Shown: positions 32,913-41,782 of the stretch, piece after piece | Numbering within the stretch: position 1 is the first letter of the stretch | How the letters are laid out: each line of letters opens with the position of its first letter | DNA from: Paenibacillus qinlingensis | GTDB lineage: Bacteria; Bacillota; Bacilli; Paenibacillales; NBRC-103111 | Assembly (NCBI RefSeq): GCF_013204845.1 | Contig: NZ_JABMKY010000003.1 | Span: 399,907-463,906, forward strand | DNA length: 64,000 nucleotides | Direction of reading: 5' to 3' | The notes under the pieces: generated by a model | Database searches by the model: none | What the model was told of the DNA's origin: nothing | Seen by the model: the letters and a program-made list of their open reading frames with translations, nothing else | Program-made: the position numbers and the translations under genes

Positions 32913-34090
32913 TTGAACAAGAATTGGCTAAGATATGTAGGAGCAGGGATCGTCACGCTCATCTTGTTAATTTTGACAGAAGAGAGCGGCCGACACTCAC
33001 TGTACAAAGTCAACAACAAGTGTCTGTGAACCCCGAGATTGACGTGTCCAAACAGTCCTCAGAAACGATGAAGCGTCCTTTGATTGAACAGCTTAGTATA
33101 GAGCTTAGCCAAACACACGAACCGATTCCTAACATGACGGAATGGCTTCAATCACGGGTATCGACATACGATTCGAAGAAAGAGCCGTTAGACGTCATCA
33201 AGACTGATTTGGACCAAGATGGCGTTTCGAATGAATGGGTTACCGTGCTAGTGGAGGATAGTATAGAAGAGCAAACAGGCGTGATACAAGCACGTAGGTC
33301 GTACGGTGTTGTTATTGATTATGAGGATAGTCAATTTACCCTACAAAGTTTGAATTTTACCTCTGAAAATAACGGCCGAGCAAAGGTCATGACCATTGAG
33401 GACCTTACAGGTGATAGCAGACCTGAGATCGTTTGGGAGTCCATTAATAACGGAGCGCACACCACTTTTTCCGAATATACGGTGTCGTCTTGGGTAGGCA
33501 GAAAACTTGTAACGTACGTGGGAACAGCTCTGATAGCGAGTGTATCCAAAGCGGAAATTCGAGATCGGAAAATTCAATTAACTGGTGGGCTAATCGGTTC
33601 TGTTGGAGCGGGACCATGGCAGCAGGAATTCACGGAGTCGTATGCCATTGCTGAAGATAAGCTCAAACGGATTAGGCGAGATTATGTGCAATCACCTACA
33701 CCGTATCACCGACTGATAAGTGGCATGTGGGCAGAATCCCATGGATACCGTGAGCAAGCGATGAGTGACTATTCAAAAGCTGTCGAGATTCAAGTTGGGT
33801 CTTATAAGGAGTTTGCTTTTATATTTAAAGGGGAGTGGGTACAGGGTGGAATAAATCCAGATCAGGAGGCTGTGTTCGACCGTACGATCAAAAGCTTCTC
33901 ACTACTACGGAAGGAACTTTTATCCGAGATAGCCAGTGGTGTTGATCCTCGAAATGCTTGTGTATCGGCCAAGAAGAAAGTTGACTTCGACAAGGATTGG
34001 TTGACTTATCTGAATGCACCTGCAGGCTATGCGAATCCTCATTGGGATGAAGGAACGATTTGTACGGATATTGCGTTATTAGAACAATGA
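32913..34090 (+). pseudogene. Probably frameshifted membrane-anchored protein with FG-GAP-like motifs
   Basis: The gene seems to start at TTG 32913 (AAAGGTGA upstream), giving MNKNWLRYVGAGIVTLILLI plus L, a typical signal anchor. That frame stops at 33027. The bulk of the protein, about 355 residues, continues in another frame from about 33000 to 34090 without its own credible start. A one-base insertion or two-base deletion between about 32970 and 33025 would join them. The body has calcium-loop-like DLDQDGVSNEW and DLTGDSRPEIVW, as in FG-GAP-type extracellular proteins. I do not recognise a specific family. It could be a true pseudogene, a sequencing error, or phase-variable. Confidence 0.6.
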
Positions 34091-34263
34091 ATGCATTGCG
34101 CATGTAACAACGATGAAATGGGCAATTCCATTAATTCCGACAAGTTTTATCAGAAAAAATGAAAAAAGACCTTGCAATTTTCATTCATGAGTGATAAATT
34201 TTTGTGTAACAAAGAAATTAGTAACTAAGGTTTAGTTATTAGTCTCTTTTATAGTATGCAAAA

Positions 34264-34435
34264 CCTTCGGGGCGTGGTGAAATTCCACACCGGCGGTGAT
34301 TCGTACACATGTACGTTTACATGGTTGCGATCAGTCCGTGACCCGTTGTGAAGCTAGCGGTACCTGACAACAGCTTCGCTACGGTTGACCTGGTGGAATT
34401 CCGGGACCGACAGTATAGTCTGGATGGGAGAAGGA
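34264..34435 (+). promoter_or_regulatory. FMN riboswitch (RFN element)
   Basis: The conserved blocks are present in order: CTTCGGGGCGTGGTGAAATT, CCACACCGGCGGTGAT, ATCAGTCCGTGACCCG, TGACCTGGTGGAATTCCGGG, ACCGACAGTATAGTC and GGATGGGAGAAGG. It sits 237 nt before ribD and is followed by an intrinsic terminator, so FMN should reduce riboflavin-operon transcription by premature termination. Confidence 0.97.
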
Positions 34436-34597
34436 AAATGCGAATGCCAAATTCGCTAGCATGCTTGTTCATTTTTTCACATTAACATGAATTCGGCAGG
34501 TCTGTCCAAGTGGCTACCTCGTCGGTATTGTTTGATTTGATCAAAAATGTAACAAGCGTAATAGCTGAAGTTTATTCGTGTTATCTAAACAATCTCT

Positions 34598-34629
34598 GGC
34601 CCCCATCCGTAAGCGGAAGGGGCTTTTTT
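34598..34629 (+). terminator. Riboswitch-controlled intrinsic terminator
   Basis: GCCCCCATCCG and CGGAAGGGGC form the stem, followed by TTTTTTG. It lies between the FMN aptamer and ribD and is the expected expression platform. Confidence 0.9.
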
Positions 34630-34671
34630 GCATTAGAATCAAGGATTGGATTAAGAAGGCGGTGATCATCC

Positions 34672-35781
34672 ATGGGGCTGTTGAATGACGAAACCTATAT
34701 GAGACTTGCGCTTCAGATGGCGGAGAGCGCACTTGGACAAACGGGAATTAATCCTGTAGTTGGCTGTGTTCTGGTCAAAGAAGGCCGCATTGTTGGCATG
34801 GGTGCACATCTGAAGCGCGGAGAGGGGCATGCTGAGGTCCTGGCGTTGCGCATGGCGGGCGAGGAAGCCAAAGGAAGTACAGCTTATGTGACCTTGGAGC
34901 CCTGCAGTCATTATGGCAAAACACCGCCGTGCAGCGACCGTCTCATCGAAGCTGGTGTGACTCGAGTCGTTGTAGCTACGACGGACCCGAATCCGTTAGT
35001 AGCTGGGACGGGAGTCGCAAAGCTCCGCGCGCATGGATTGGAAGTGAGCGTAGGTTTACTAGGTGAAGAATCCGCGAAGATGAATGAGGCTTTCAACAAA
35101 TTCATCGTCTCGCGGACGCCTTTCGTGACGATGAAGACCGCGAGCACACTAGACGGTCGCATCGCTTCCAAAACTGGCGACAGCAAGTGGATTACATCCT
35201 CGGAGTCGCGAGATTGGGTTCACACCCTGCGCCATCGGCATCAGGGTATCCTCGTCGGCGTCCAGACCATCATCGCCGACGACCCGCAGCTGAGTACGCG
35301 CGGCGACGTACCGGCTGTGCAGCCGGTACGCATCATCGCGGACTCGCAGCTGCGAGTCCCGCTCGGCGCCCGCGTGCTCTCCGAGCAGGATCGTCAGCCG
35401 ACGATCCTGCTGGCGAGCGCACAGGCGCCCGCAGAGCGCCGTGCCGCGCTGGAAGCGCGCGGCATCACGGTCCTCACCTGCGGAGACGGCCCGCAGGTGG
35501 ATCTGACGCTCGCCATGCAGCAGCTTGGCGAGCGCGAGATCGGCTCCATCCTCCTCGAGGGTGGAGGTCGCTTGAACGGCGCCATGCTGGAGCGGCGCCT
35601 GATCGATAAGCTGGTGCTGATGTTTGCGCCGAAAATAATCGGCGGGGGCCAAGCAGCACCTGTGAACATTCACTTCGACGGCTACGCGAAGATGGATGAT
35701 GCCATTACGCTCGACCGACTGCGTGTCGAGCAATTCGGACCGGATGTTTGTATAACCGGTTATCCGTTGTATAAGAGCTAG
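34672..35781 (+). CDS. ribD: Bifunctional riboflavin deaminase-reductase RibD
   Basis: This 369-residue enzyme performs the second and third steps after GTP cyclohydrolase II in riboflavin synthesis. The N-terminal deaminase domain (1-145) has the zinc motifs GHAEV and EPCSHYGKTPPCSD. The C-terminal reductase domain (146-369) begins PFVTMKTASTLDGRIASKTG. It starts at ATG 34672, downstream of the FMN riboswitch. From about 35195 to 35660 the coding sequence becomes far more GC-rich than its neighbours and is packed with perfect inverted repeats, although the protein frame remains intact. That patch deserves attention. Confidence 0.93.
   Translation: MGLLNDETYMRLALQMAESALGQTGINPVVGCVLVKEGRIVGMGAHLKRGEGHAEVLALRMAGEEAKGSTAYVTLEPCSHYGKTPPCSDRLIEAGVTRVVVATTDPNPLVAGTGVAKLRAHGLEVSVGLLGEESAKMNEAFNKFIVSRTPFVTMKTASTLDGRIASKTGDSKWITSSESRDWVHTLRHRHQGILVGVQTIIADDPQLSTRGDVPAVQPVRIIADSQLRVPLGARVLSEQDRQPTILLASAQAPAERRAALEARGITVLTCGDGPQVDLTLAMQQLGEREIGSILLEGGGRLNGAMLERRLIDKLVLMFAPKIIGGGQAAPVNIHFDGYAKMDDAITLDRLRVEQFGPDVCITGYPLYKS
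35195..35660. other. GC-rich, hairpin-dense block inside ribD
   Basis: Perfect dyads visible by eye: ACCCTG/CAGGGT (35224/35242), GTCGGCG/CGCCGAC (35254/35274), GTACCGGCTG/CAGCCGGTAC (35308/35320), a 20-bp palindrome at 35340-35359, AGCAGGATCGTC/GACGATCCTGCT (35384/35400) and CACCTGCGG/CCGCAGGTG (35475/35491). Flanking ribD and ribE sequence lacks this density and is clearly lower in GC. Confidence 0.75.
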
Positions 35782-35797
35782 AGAATGGAGGAGTGGC

Positions 35798-36469
35798 ATG
35801 TTTACCGGCATTATTGAAGAAATCGGCCACATGCGCCGCATTCATAGTGGAGGGCAAGCCATGGTGTTGACCATTGGCGCCAAAAAAATACTGGAAGATG
35901 TGCATTTAGGGGACAGTATTTCCGTAAATGGCGTGTGTCTCACCGTCATTTCGTATGATAGTGATTCATTCTCCGTTGATGTGATGCCTGAAACGTATCG
36001 GAAGACGAATCTACGGAAGCTTCAATCGGGTACGCGTGTGAATTTGGAACGAGCGATGGCGGCGAACGGCCGGTATGGCGGACACATTGTCCAAGGTCAT
36101 GTAGATGCTACAGCAACGATCCTTTCCCGTATACCGGAGGAGAATGCAGTTGTATACCGGTTCGCACCGGAGAATCCGCATATTTTCCGCTATATCATTT
36201 CAGGTGGTTCCATTACGATTGACGGTATTAGTTTGACGGTTGTAGATGTCACAGAAAGTGATGTTTCCGTTTCGATAATCCCGCATACCCTTGCGCAAAC
36301 GGTTCTCCACGACAAAAAAGCCGGGGATACCGTTAACATTGAATGCGATGTTCTTGGCAAATATATGGAACGACTGCTCAAATTTGGTCCTTCTGAGACT
36401 TCTGTTCAAGGAGAACCTAAGAGAAGTAAGCTGACAGCAAGCTTTTTAGCAGATAATGGCTTTATGTAA
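35798..36469 (+). CDS. ribE: Riboflavin synthase (alpha-type)
   Basis: This 223-residue enzyme dismutates two molecules of 6,7-dimethyl-8-ribityllumazine to riboflavin. Two lumazine-binding repeats are visible: [10 protein letters not shown] with SVNGVCLTV in the first half, and [14 protein letters not shown] with GISLTVVDV in the second. TGGAGGAG precedes ATG 35798. The second gene of the rib operon, it lies between ribD and ribBA; its last bases hold the ribBA ribosome-binding region. Base composition returns to the local average here. Confidence 0.93.
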   Translation: MFTGIIEEIGHMRRIHSGGQAMVLTIGAKKILEDVHLGDSISVNGVCLTVISYDSDSFSVDVMPETYRKTNLRKLQSGTRVNLERAMAANGRYGGHIVQGHVDATATILSRIPEENAVVYRFAPENPHIFRYIISGGSITIDGISLTVVDVTESDVSVSIIPHTLAQTVLHDKKAGDTVNIECDVLGKYMERLLKFGPSETSVQGEPKRSKLTASFLADNGFM

Positions 36470-36485
36470 GTTAGGAGAGGTGTAT

Positions 36486-37715
36486 ATGACACAACCCATT
36501 CGGTTCAATACGATTGAAGAGGCTCTTACGGATCTGAAATTAGGTAAAGTTATTATTGTCGTAGATGATGAAGATCGGGAAAACGAAGGCGATTTTATCG
36601 CCCTTGCTGATAAAACGACCCCTGAAGTGATCAACTTCATGATTAAAGAAGGGCGTGGTCTCGTCTGCACACCGATTACCGAAGACAGAGCCAAAGAACT
36701 GGATCTGCCTCCAATGGTAGCGCGCAACACCGATTATCACGGTACAGCCTTTACGGTTTCCGTTGATCATTCGGATACAAGCACTGGGATTTCAGCGCAT
36801 GAGCGTTCCAGAACGATTCAAGGCTTAATTGATCCTACGACGAAACCTCAGGATTTCCGTAGACCAGGTCACATTTTCCCTTTGATTGCCAAAAAAGGCG
36901 GCGTACTTCGCAGAGCTGGTCACACGGAAGCAGCGATCGATCTAGCGATTCTTGCTGATTCGTACCCGGCAGGTGTTATTTGTGAAGTGATTAAAGAAGA
37001 TGGTACCATGGCAAGAGTGCCGGATCTGATGGAAATTGCCGCGAAGCATGAACTTTGCATCATTACGATCCAAGACCTTATTCAATACCGCAATCAACAA
37101 GAAAAGTTGGTGAAGCGCGAAGTTGAGGTGGATCTGCCAACGGATTTCGGAACATTCAAAGCGATTGCTTATACGAATCAATTGGATGATAAGGAACACG
37201 TAGCTCTAGTTAAAGGGACTATTGACCCGTCCAAGCCTACTTTAGTGCGAGTCCATTCGGAGTGTTTGACAGGCGATGTGTTCCATTCTCACCGTTGTGA
37301 TTGTGGTCCACAACTGGATGCCGCACTAAAACAGATTGATGAAGAGGGCAATGGTGTATTATTATATATGCGACAGGAAGGTCGCGGCATCGGCTTAATC
37401 AATAAATTGAAAGCTTATGTCCTCCAAGAGCAGGGATTAGACACCGTAGAAGCGAATATTAAGCTTGGATTTGCTCCAGATCTTCGTGATTATGGGATTG
37501 GTGCTCAGATTCTCAAAGATCTCGGTATTTCAAAACTTCGGTTATTAACGAATAATCCGCGTAAAATCAAAGGTTTAGAAGGCTATGGTCTCGAAGTGAA
37601 TGAACGCGTTCCGATTCAAATGGAGAGTAAGAAAGATAACCTTAATTATTTGCAAACCAAGCAGCAGAAGTTGGGCCACATGCTGACCTTTATAGATGCA
37701 GGCAAAGGTATATAA
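36486..37715 (+). CDS. ribBA: DHBP synthase / GTP cyclohydrolase II fusion RibBA
   Basis: This 409-residue bifunctional enzyme supplies both riboflavin precursors. The N-terminal DHBP synthase domain (1-205) has the [11 protein letters not shown] metal and substrate motif and HTEAAIDLA. The C-terminal GTP cyclohydrolase II domain (206-400) has the zinc ligands in [18 protein letters not shown] and the RQEGRGIGL loop. TTAGGAGAGG at 36471-36480 fixes ATG 36486; the frame from 36456 overlaps ribE and is rejected. It follows ribE without a gap, as in B. subtilis (ribA). Confidence 0.95.
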   Translation: MTQPIRFNTIEEALTDLKLGKVIIVVDDEDRENEGDFIALADKTTPEVINFMIKEGRGLVCTPITEDRAKELDLPPMVARNTDYHGTAFTVSVDHSDTSTGISAHERSRTIQGLIDPTTKPQDFRRPGHIFPLIAKKGGVLRRAGHTEAAIDLAILADSYPAGVICEVIKEDGTMARVPDLMEIAAKHELCIITIQDLIQYRNQQEKLVKREVEVDLPTDFGTFKAIAYTNQLDDKEHVALVKGTIDPSKPTLVRVHSECLTGDVFHSHRCDCGPQLDAALKQIDEEGNGVLLYMRQEGRGIGLINKLKAYVLQEQGLDTVEANIKLGFAPDLRDYGIGAQILKDLGISKLRLLTNNPRKIKGLEGYGLEVNERVPIQMESKKDNLNYLQTKQQKLGHMLTFIDAGKGI

Positions 37716-37779
37716 TTTATAGAATGATGTCATTCACATACCAACCAAATACGTTTTAACAGAAAAGGAGATTTTTACC

Positions 37780-38250
37780 ATGGCAACGATTTATGAAGGA
37801 CATTTAATTTCGCAAAATTTGAAATATGGAATCGTCGTAGGACGTTTCAATGAGTTTATTACTTCCAAACTACTAGGCGGCGCACAAGACGCGCTTAAGC
37901 GTCACGGTGTGGATGAAAGCGAAGTTGATATCGCGTGGGTTCCAGGCGCATTCGAACTTCCTCTTATCGCTCAAAAAATGGCGGAAAGCGGCAAGTATGA
38001 TGCTGTAATTACCCTTGGTGCTGTTATTCGTGGTTCAACGCCGCATTTTGATTATGTGTGCAGCGAAGTGGCCAAAGGTGTTTCGGCTATTAACTTGAAA
38101 ACGGGTGTTCCTACAATCTTCGGTGTTTTAACAACAGATTCCATTGAGCAAGCGGTTGAACGCGCAGGTACGAAAGCAGGCAATAAAGGCTGGGAAGCTG
38201 CCGTAACTGCGATTGAAATGGCGAATTTGACGAAGCAATTCTCGTCGTAA
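37780..38250 (+). CDS. ribH: 6,7-dimethyl-8-ribityllumazine synthase
   Basis: This 156-residue subunit forms icosahedral or pentameric particles and condenses the two riboflavin precursors to lumazine. The hallmarks are [53 protein letters not shown] and [17 protein letters not shown], with the catalytic His in the third block. AAAAGGAG precedes ATG 37780. Its stop overlaps the ATG of the next gene (TAATG), coupling it to a site-2-protease-like protein instead of ribT as in B. subtilis. Confidence 0.95.
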   Translation: MATIYEGHLISQNLKYGIVVGRFNEFITSKLLGGAQDALKRHGVDESEVDIAWVPGAFELPLIAQKMAESGKYDAVITLGAVIRGSTPHFDYVCSEVAKGVSAINLKTGVPTIFGVLTTDSIEQAVERAGTKAGNKGWEAAVTAIEMANLTKQFSS

Positions 38251-38891
38251 TGCTGGCTTATTACCATTTAGAAACACTGCTGCCGCGGCTGTTTGCTTTC
38301 CTAATTGCTATGACCTTACATGATACAGCGCATGCTGGGGTCGCTTGGTTACTAGGAGATCGAACGGCACGTGACGGCAAACGGTTCTCGCTTAACCCCT
38401 TGGCGCATCTTGACGTCTTGGGGTTGGCGATGATCGTCTTTGGACCCTACGGGTGGTCAAAGAAAATACCGGTAGAACCGGACCGTTTTACTAAGAACCC
38501 AAAACTAAGGCATACAATTGTTTATTTAGCTGGGCCTCTTACAAATCTTGTGCTCGTTTTGTTTTTTTGGTGGCTATACTTTTATTTGCCTGCGCTTCTT
38601 GGTGGAGCAACGGAATCGCTCGTCGTGGAACAATGGCGTGTATACTTGCAATATTGTGTGATCGTTAACTTAATGATAGGACTCATTCATTTGTTGCCGC
38701 TTTATCCGCTTGATGGTTGGTATATCTGGAGAGGACTTGTCTCGACTTCGAAACAACGTTGGATGGACATACATAAGATCAAAGCACTTATTCTTGTAAT
38801 CGTTTTAATGGTTACCCCGATTGGACAATGGGCGCTCAGCGGAATTTATCCATACGCCGTACAGGTAATCATGCATCTTTATTCATTATGA
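38250..38891 (+). CDS. Site-2 protease-like membrane protein with HDxxH instead of HExxH
   Basis: This 213-residue polytopic protein has the layout of the small M50-type peptidases: SLNPLAHLDVLGLAMIVFGP near residue 50, the YLAGPLTNLVLVL segment near 95, and the NLMIGLIHLLPLYPLDGWY motif near 155. The zinc motif, however, reads HDTAH at residues 24-28, so the catalytic Glu is Asp, and the usual LDGG/LDGx glycine context is LDGW. It may be an inactive homologue or a weakened protease. It overlaps the ribH stop and is followed 16 nt later by scpA, so it is in the operon. Confidence 0.75.
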   Translation: MLAYYHLETLLPRLFAFLIAMTLHDTAHAGVAWLLGDRTARDGKRFSLNPLAHLDVLGLAMIVFGPYGWSKKIPVEPDRFTKNPKLRHTIVYLAGPLTNLVLVLFFWWLYFYLPALLGGATESLVVEQWRVYLQYCVIVNLMIGLIHLLPLYPLDGWYIWRGLVSTSKQRWMDIHKIKALILVIVLMVTPIGQWALSGIYPYAVQVIMHLYSL

Positions 38892-38907
38892 CAAGGGGAA
38901 GAACGAC

Positions 38908-39699
38908 ATGAAGGTTACCTATAAGTTGGAAGCATTTGAAGGCCCCCTTGATCTATTGCTTCATCTGATTGATAAAAATGAACTCGACATTTACAATATT
39001 CCGATCAAAGAAATTACAGATCAATATCTTGGGTATGTACAAGCCATGCAAGAGCTGGAGTTAGATATTACGAGTGAGTTTCTCGTCATGGCTGCTACTC
39101 TGCTCTCCATCAAAAGCAAAATGCTCTTACCTAAGCCACCTGTCATTGAATTTGACGAATATTTTGATGATATGGATGATTCGTTAGACCCGCGTGCGGA
39201 ACTCGTTGCCAAGCTGATTGAATATCGAAAATACAAATCAATTGCGGATATGCTTCGTGACAAAGAAGTGGAGCGCAGTCTCGTTTACACACGTGAACCT
39301 GAGGATTTAACACCTTATCTGCCGGATCTTCAAGAGAACCCAGTGGAAGGGTTGGATGTTGCTGATTTACTGATTGCATTTCAGCGTACTTTGCGAAAGC
39401 TAGCGAACCGAAACGTAGTTGCACGAATCAGACGGGATGAGATCTCGGTAAAAGATCGGATTCGTGAAGTTGTTGATTTGCTTAAAATAAAAGGTGGGAA
39501 ACTGCTGTTTTCCAAGTTATTCGATTATGAGATGACGCGGGAAGAAATTGTCGTTACCTTTCTTGCTATCCTTGAGTTGATGAAAATGAAGAAGATCACA
39601 TGCTACCAAAATCAGCTTTTTGAAGATATTGTCATTCAAGCCAAAGAGGAGGGATCCGATCTTGACACTCAACTTCCAACAGATGAAATCGATTATTGA
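38908..39699 (+). CDS. scpA: Segregation and condensation protein A
   Basis: This 263-residue kleisin bridges the heads of SMC in the bacterial condensin. It begins with the conserved EAFEGPLDLLLHLIDKNELD and continues with helical regions (IKEITDQYLGYVQAMQ, ATLLSIKSKMLLP). The C-terminal winged helix (VVTFLAILELMKMKKITCYQ) binds the SMC head. AAGGGGAAG precedes ATG 38908. Its last 38 nt overlap scpB, giving coupled synthesis of the two subunits. The acidic stretch EFDEYFDDMDD is typical of the linker. Confidence 0.95.
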   Translation: MKVTYKLEAFEGPLDLLLHLIDKNELDIYNIPIKEITDQYLGYVQAMQELELDITSEFLVMAATLLSIKSKMLLPKPPVIEFDEYFDDMDDSLDPRAELVAKLIEYRKYKSIADMLRDKEVERSLVYTREPEDLTPYLPDLQENPVEGLDVADLLIAFQRTLRKLANRNVVARIRRDEISVKDRIREVVDLLKIKGGKLLFSKLFDYEMTREEIVVTFLAILELMKMKKITCYQNQLFEDIVIQAKEEGSDLDTQLPTDEIDY

Positions 39700-40288
39700 A
39701 GGACTTCTCTTCGCCTCTGGCGACGAAGGACTAGATCTCAAGCAACTTGCTGAAGTGATGGAACTTGATGCCTATGTGATTAAAGATCTGCTGAAAGATA
39801 TGCGAACCGATTTCAAACGTAAAGGGCGCGGCGTTCAAATTGTAGAGGTTGCTGGCGCCTACCAGCTCACTACACTGGCGGAGCATGCTCCCTATTTTGA
39901 AAGGCTTGCTTATACGCCATCACGTTCTTCGCTCTCGCAAGCTGCTCTTGAAACGTTATCCATCGTTGCTTACAAACAACCGATTACGCGCGTTGAGATC
40001 GAAGAGATCCGCGGCGTGAAGTGCGATCGAGCACTTGCTACGTTAACGGGTAAGGACTTGATTACGGAGGTCGGACGTGCAGATGCGGTGGGTAGACCGA
40101 TTTTGTATGGTACGTCCAAACAATTCTTGGAATATTTCGGTTTAAATTCGATTCAAGAATTACCAGATTCTGCTAACTTCCAAGGTAGTTTTGATTTGGA
40201 AGAAGAAACACGGATGCTATTCGATCGCTTAAGCGGGGATCAGAAACAATTGACCTTGGATGATGTAAGCGACGAGCAGTCTGAGTAG
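39662..40288 (+). CDS. scpB: Segregation and condensation protein B
   Basis: This 208-residue protein dimerises and binds the ScpA centre in the SMC condensin. Two winged-helix domains are seen: MKSIIEGLLFASGDEGLDLK at the start and LSIVAYKQPITRVEIEEIRG in the second. The start is TTG 39662, eight nucleotides after AGAGGAGGG; the frame from 39620 lacks a site and extends deep into scpA. The C-terminal tail is acidic. A hairpin terminator follows about 60 nt downstream. Confidence 0.93.
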   Translation: MTLNFQQMKSIIEGLLFASGDEGLDLKQLAEVMELDAYVIKDLLKDMRTDFKRKGRGVQIVEVAGAYQLTTLAEHAPYFERLAYTPSRSSLSQAALETLSIVAYKQPITRVEIEEIRGVKCDRALATLTGKDLITEVGRADAVGRPILYGTSKQFLEYFGLNSIQELPDSANFQGSFDLEEETRMLFDRLSGDQKQLTLDDVSDEQSE

Positions 40289-40347
40289 GTCTTATTAGGT
40301 TAAAGCTTATCCATACATGCATTTCATTTCCTTATAGAGGTCATACT

Positions 40348-40386
40348 AACTCCACCTGCGAGAATTCATCTTGCGCGTGGAGTTTT
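40348..40386 (+). terminator. Intrinsic terminator after scpB
   Basis: AACTCCAC and GTGGAGTT pair with a 21-nt internal region that itself contains weak pairing (GCGAGA...TCTTGCGC), followed by TTCGTT. Confidence 0.65.
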
Positions 40387-40415
40387 CGTTCATTTTGACT
40401 AAGGAGGCGTAAGTG

Positions 40416-41117
40416 TTGCTGTGGGTAGGATTGGCCGTCTTGGTTGTCATCATTGCCATTATTGTTGTGCTGAGCAGCTATATGCGCGGTGAGTTTTATT
40501 TCTCCCGGGTAAAAGATAATGATACGCTTTCCGTGGAGATGCGAGGATTGTTTGGGCTCTTGCGATACCGTTATGTGATTCCGATTATTCAATTCAAAGG
40601 ATTCACCCAAGGTATATTAATTAAGTCCGAAAAAGTGACCCAACATAACGCTAAGTTGAAAGATGAGACGAGAGATCATATTACTAAAGATAAAGTCATC
40701 ACCTTCTACAAGGAAGCCAAAGACGTCCTTGTACATACGCTGAATTTATATGGTTGGATGAAACAAACGTTAGCCAAAGTGGAGTGCACGGAGCTGAAAT
40801 GGATCACTCGTGTAGGGCTTGGCGACGCACCAGAAACGGCGATTACAACGGGAGCCGTATGGGGAATCAAGTCGTCGCTGCTTGGCTTTACAGTTCGATA
40901 TGTGAAGTTAATTGCGAAGCCGCGCATTGATGTGATACCGCAATATAATGAAAAGCAATTTGCAACGGAGTTTCGTTTTGCCGGTCGAATCCGGGTGTGG
41001 TTTGCGGTCACGGCTGGCATACGGTTGTTGTATCGAGCGGCTAAAATCAAAGGTGGCATTCGAACCTGGATCCAATTCGCATTGAAGGCGAAAGCTCGAT
41101 TTAAACCTGCTTCGTAA
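40416..41117 (+). CDS. DUF2953 protein (YtfI-like)
   Basis: This protein of about 233 residues has one N-terminal membrane helix (LLWVGLAVLVVIIAIIVVLS) followed by a soluble domain. It belongs to DUF2953; in B. subtilis ytfI lies directly before gerW (ytfJ), the same order as here. The phrase GLGDAPETAITTGAVWGIKS is typical. The start is TTG 40416 or GTG 40413 after AAGGAGG at 40401-40407. The role is unknown, but the link with gerW suggests spore membranes. It and gerW are probably co-transcribed. Confidence 0.8.
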   Translation: MLWVGLAVLVVIIAIIVVLSSYMRGEFYFSRVKDNDTLSVEMRGLFGLLRYRYVIPIIQFKGFTQGILIKSEKVTQHNAKLKDETRDHITKDKVITFYKEAKDVLVHTLNLYGWMKQTLAKVECTELKWITRVGLGDAPETAITTGAVWGIKSSLLGFTVRYVKLIAKPRIDVIPQYNEKQFATEFRFAGRIRVWFAVTAGIRLLYRAAKIKGGIRTWIQFALKAKARFKPAS

Positions 41118-41251
41118 GTTTTACATAACCCCATGCCAGTAGGGGCATTCTAGAACTGAACCATGATTGTTCTTTTGAGTTCTTGATGCTCGAGCTTTCG
41201 TTGCCAGAAACGTACGGTGATGGTGAAAAAACGCTAAGGAGGAATATGAAG

Positions 41252-41734
41252 ATGTCCGAACACCCGATTCAAGGCCTCATGAAAGTCGCCATGGAAAATA
41301 TAAAAGAGATGGTAGACGTAAACACAATTGTCGGTGACCCGGTCGAAACGCCAGACGGTAGTGTTATTATGCCAATCTCCAAAGTTGGATTTGGTTTCGC
41401 CGCAGGTGGTAGTGAGTTTGTGACAGACTCCGAAATCGAAATCGAAGGCGGAATAAACCGTGGCGACGCATTGAATGCCAAAGTTGCGCTTCCCTTCGGC
41501 GGTGGTAGCGGTGGTGGGGTATCCATTACGCCAATTGCTTTCCTTGTTGTTGGGAAGAATGGCGTGAAAGTCGTACCGTTAGATAATCAAACGCATATTC
41601 TGGAGCGTCTCATCGATTCTGCGCCGCAGGTCGTGGATAAGATTCAGAGTATGATTAAAGGCATGTCAGCGAAGCCGCCAGCAGCCGTTTCAACGAATGT
41701 CACCAACGTCGAGAATCAGAACTTTATTGTGTAG
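41252..41734 (+). CDS. gerW: GerW family spore protein (YtfJ)
   Basis: This 160-residue protein is a GerW/YtfJ homologue, needed in B. subtilis for normal response to some germinants. Hallmarks are the N-terminal HPIQGLMKVAMENIKEM, ISKVGFGFAAGGSEF and a Gly-rich core with PFGGGSGGGVSITPIAFLVV. TAAGGAGG at 41235-41242 is well spaced for ATG 41252; ATG 41246 is too close. It lies after a DUF2953 gene as in B. subtilis. A strong terminator follows. Confidence 0.9.
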   Translation: MSEHPIQGLMKVAMENIKEMVDVNTIVGDPVETPDGSVIMPISKVGFGFAAGGSEFVTDSEIEIEGGINRGDALNAKVALPFGGGSGGGVSITPIAFLVVGKNGVKVVPLDNQTHILERLIDSAPQVVDKIQSMIKGMSAKPPAAVSTNVTNVENQNFIV

Positions 41735-41749
41735 CCAGTTGTCATTATG

Positions 41750-41777
41750 AGCTGTCCTTTGAGGACAGCTTTTTTCT
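41750..41777. terminator. Intrinsic terminator between gerW and the convergent TetR gene
   Basis: AGCTGTCCT and AGGACAGCT form a perfect stem around TTG, followed by TTTTTC. Confidence 0.9.
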
Positions 41778-41782
41778 ATGTA

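Noticed and set aside
34222..34238. TAACTAA/TTAGTTA dyad upstream of the FMN riboswitch as an operator
   Set aside because: AT-rich, short-spaced dyad in an AT-rich leader; too likely by chance and the riboswitch already explains regulation.
35187..35609. Long open frames in other frames across the GC-rich part of ribD
   Set aside because: High GC removes stop codons; the Arg/Ala-rich translations look like shadows, and the ribD frame is clearly the coding one.
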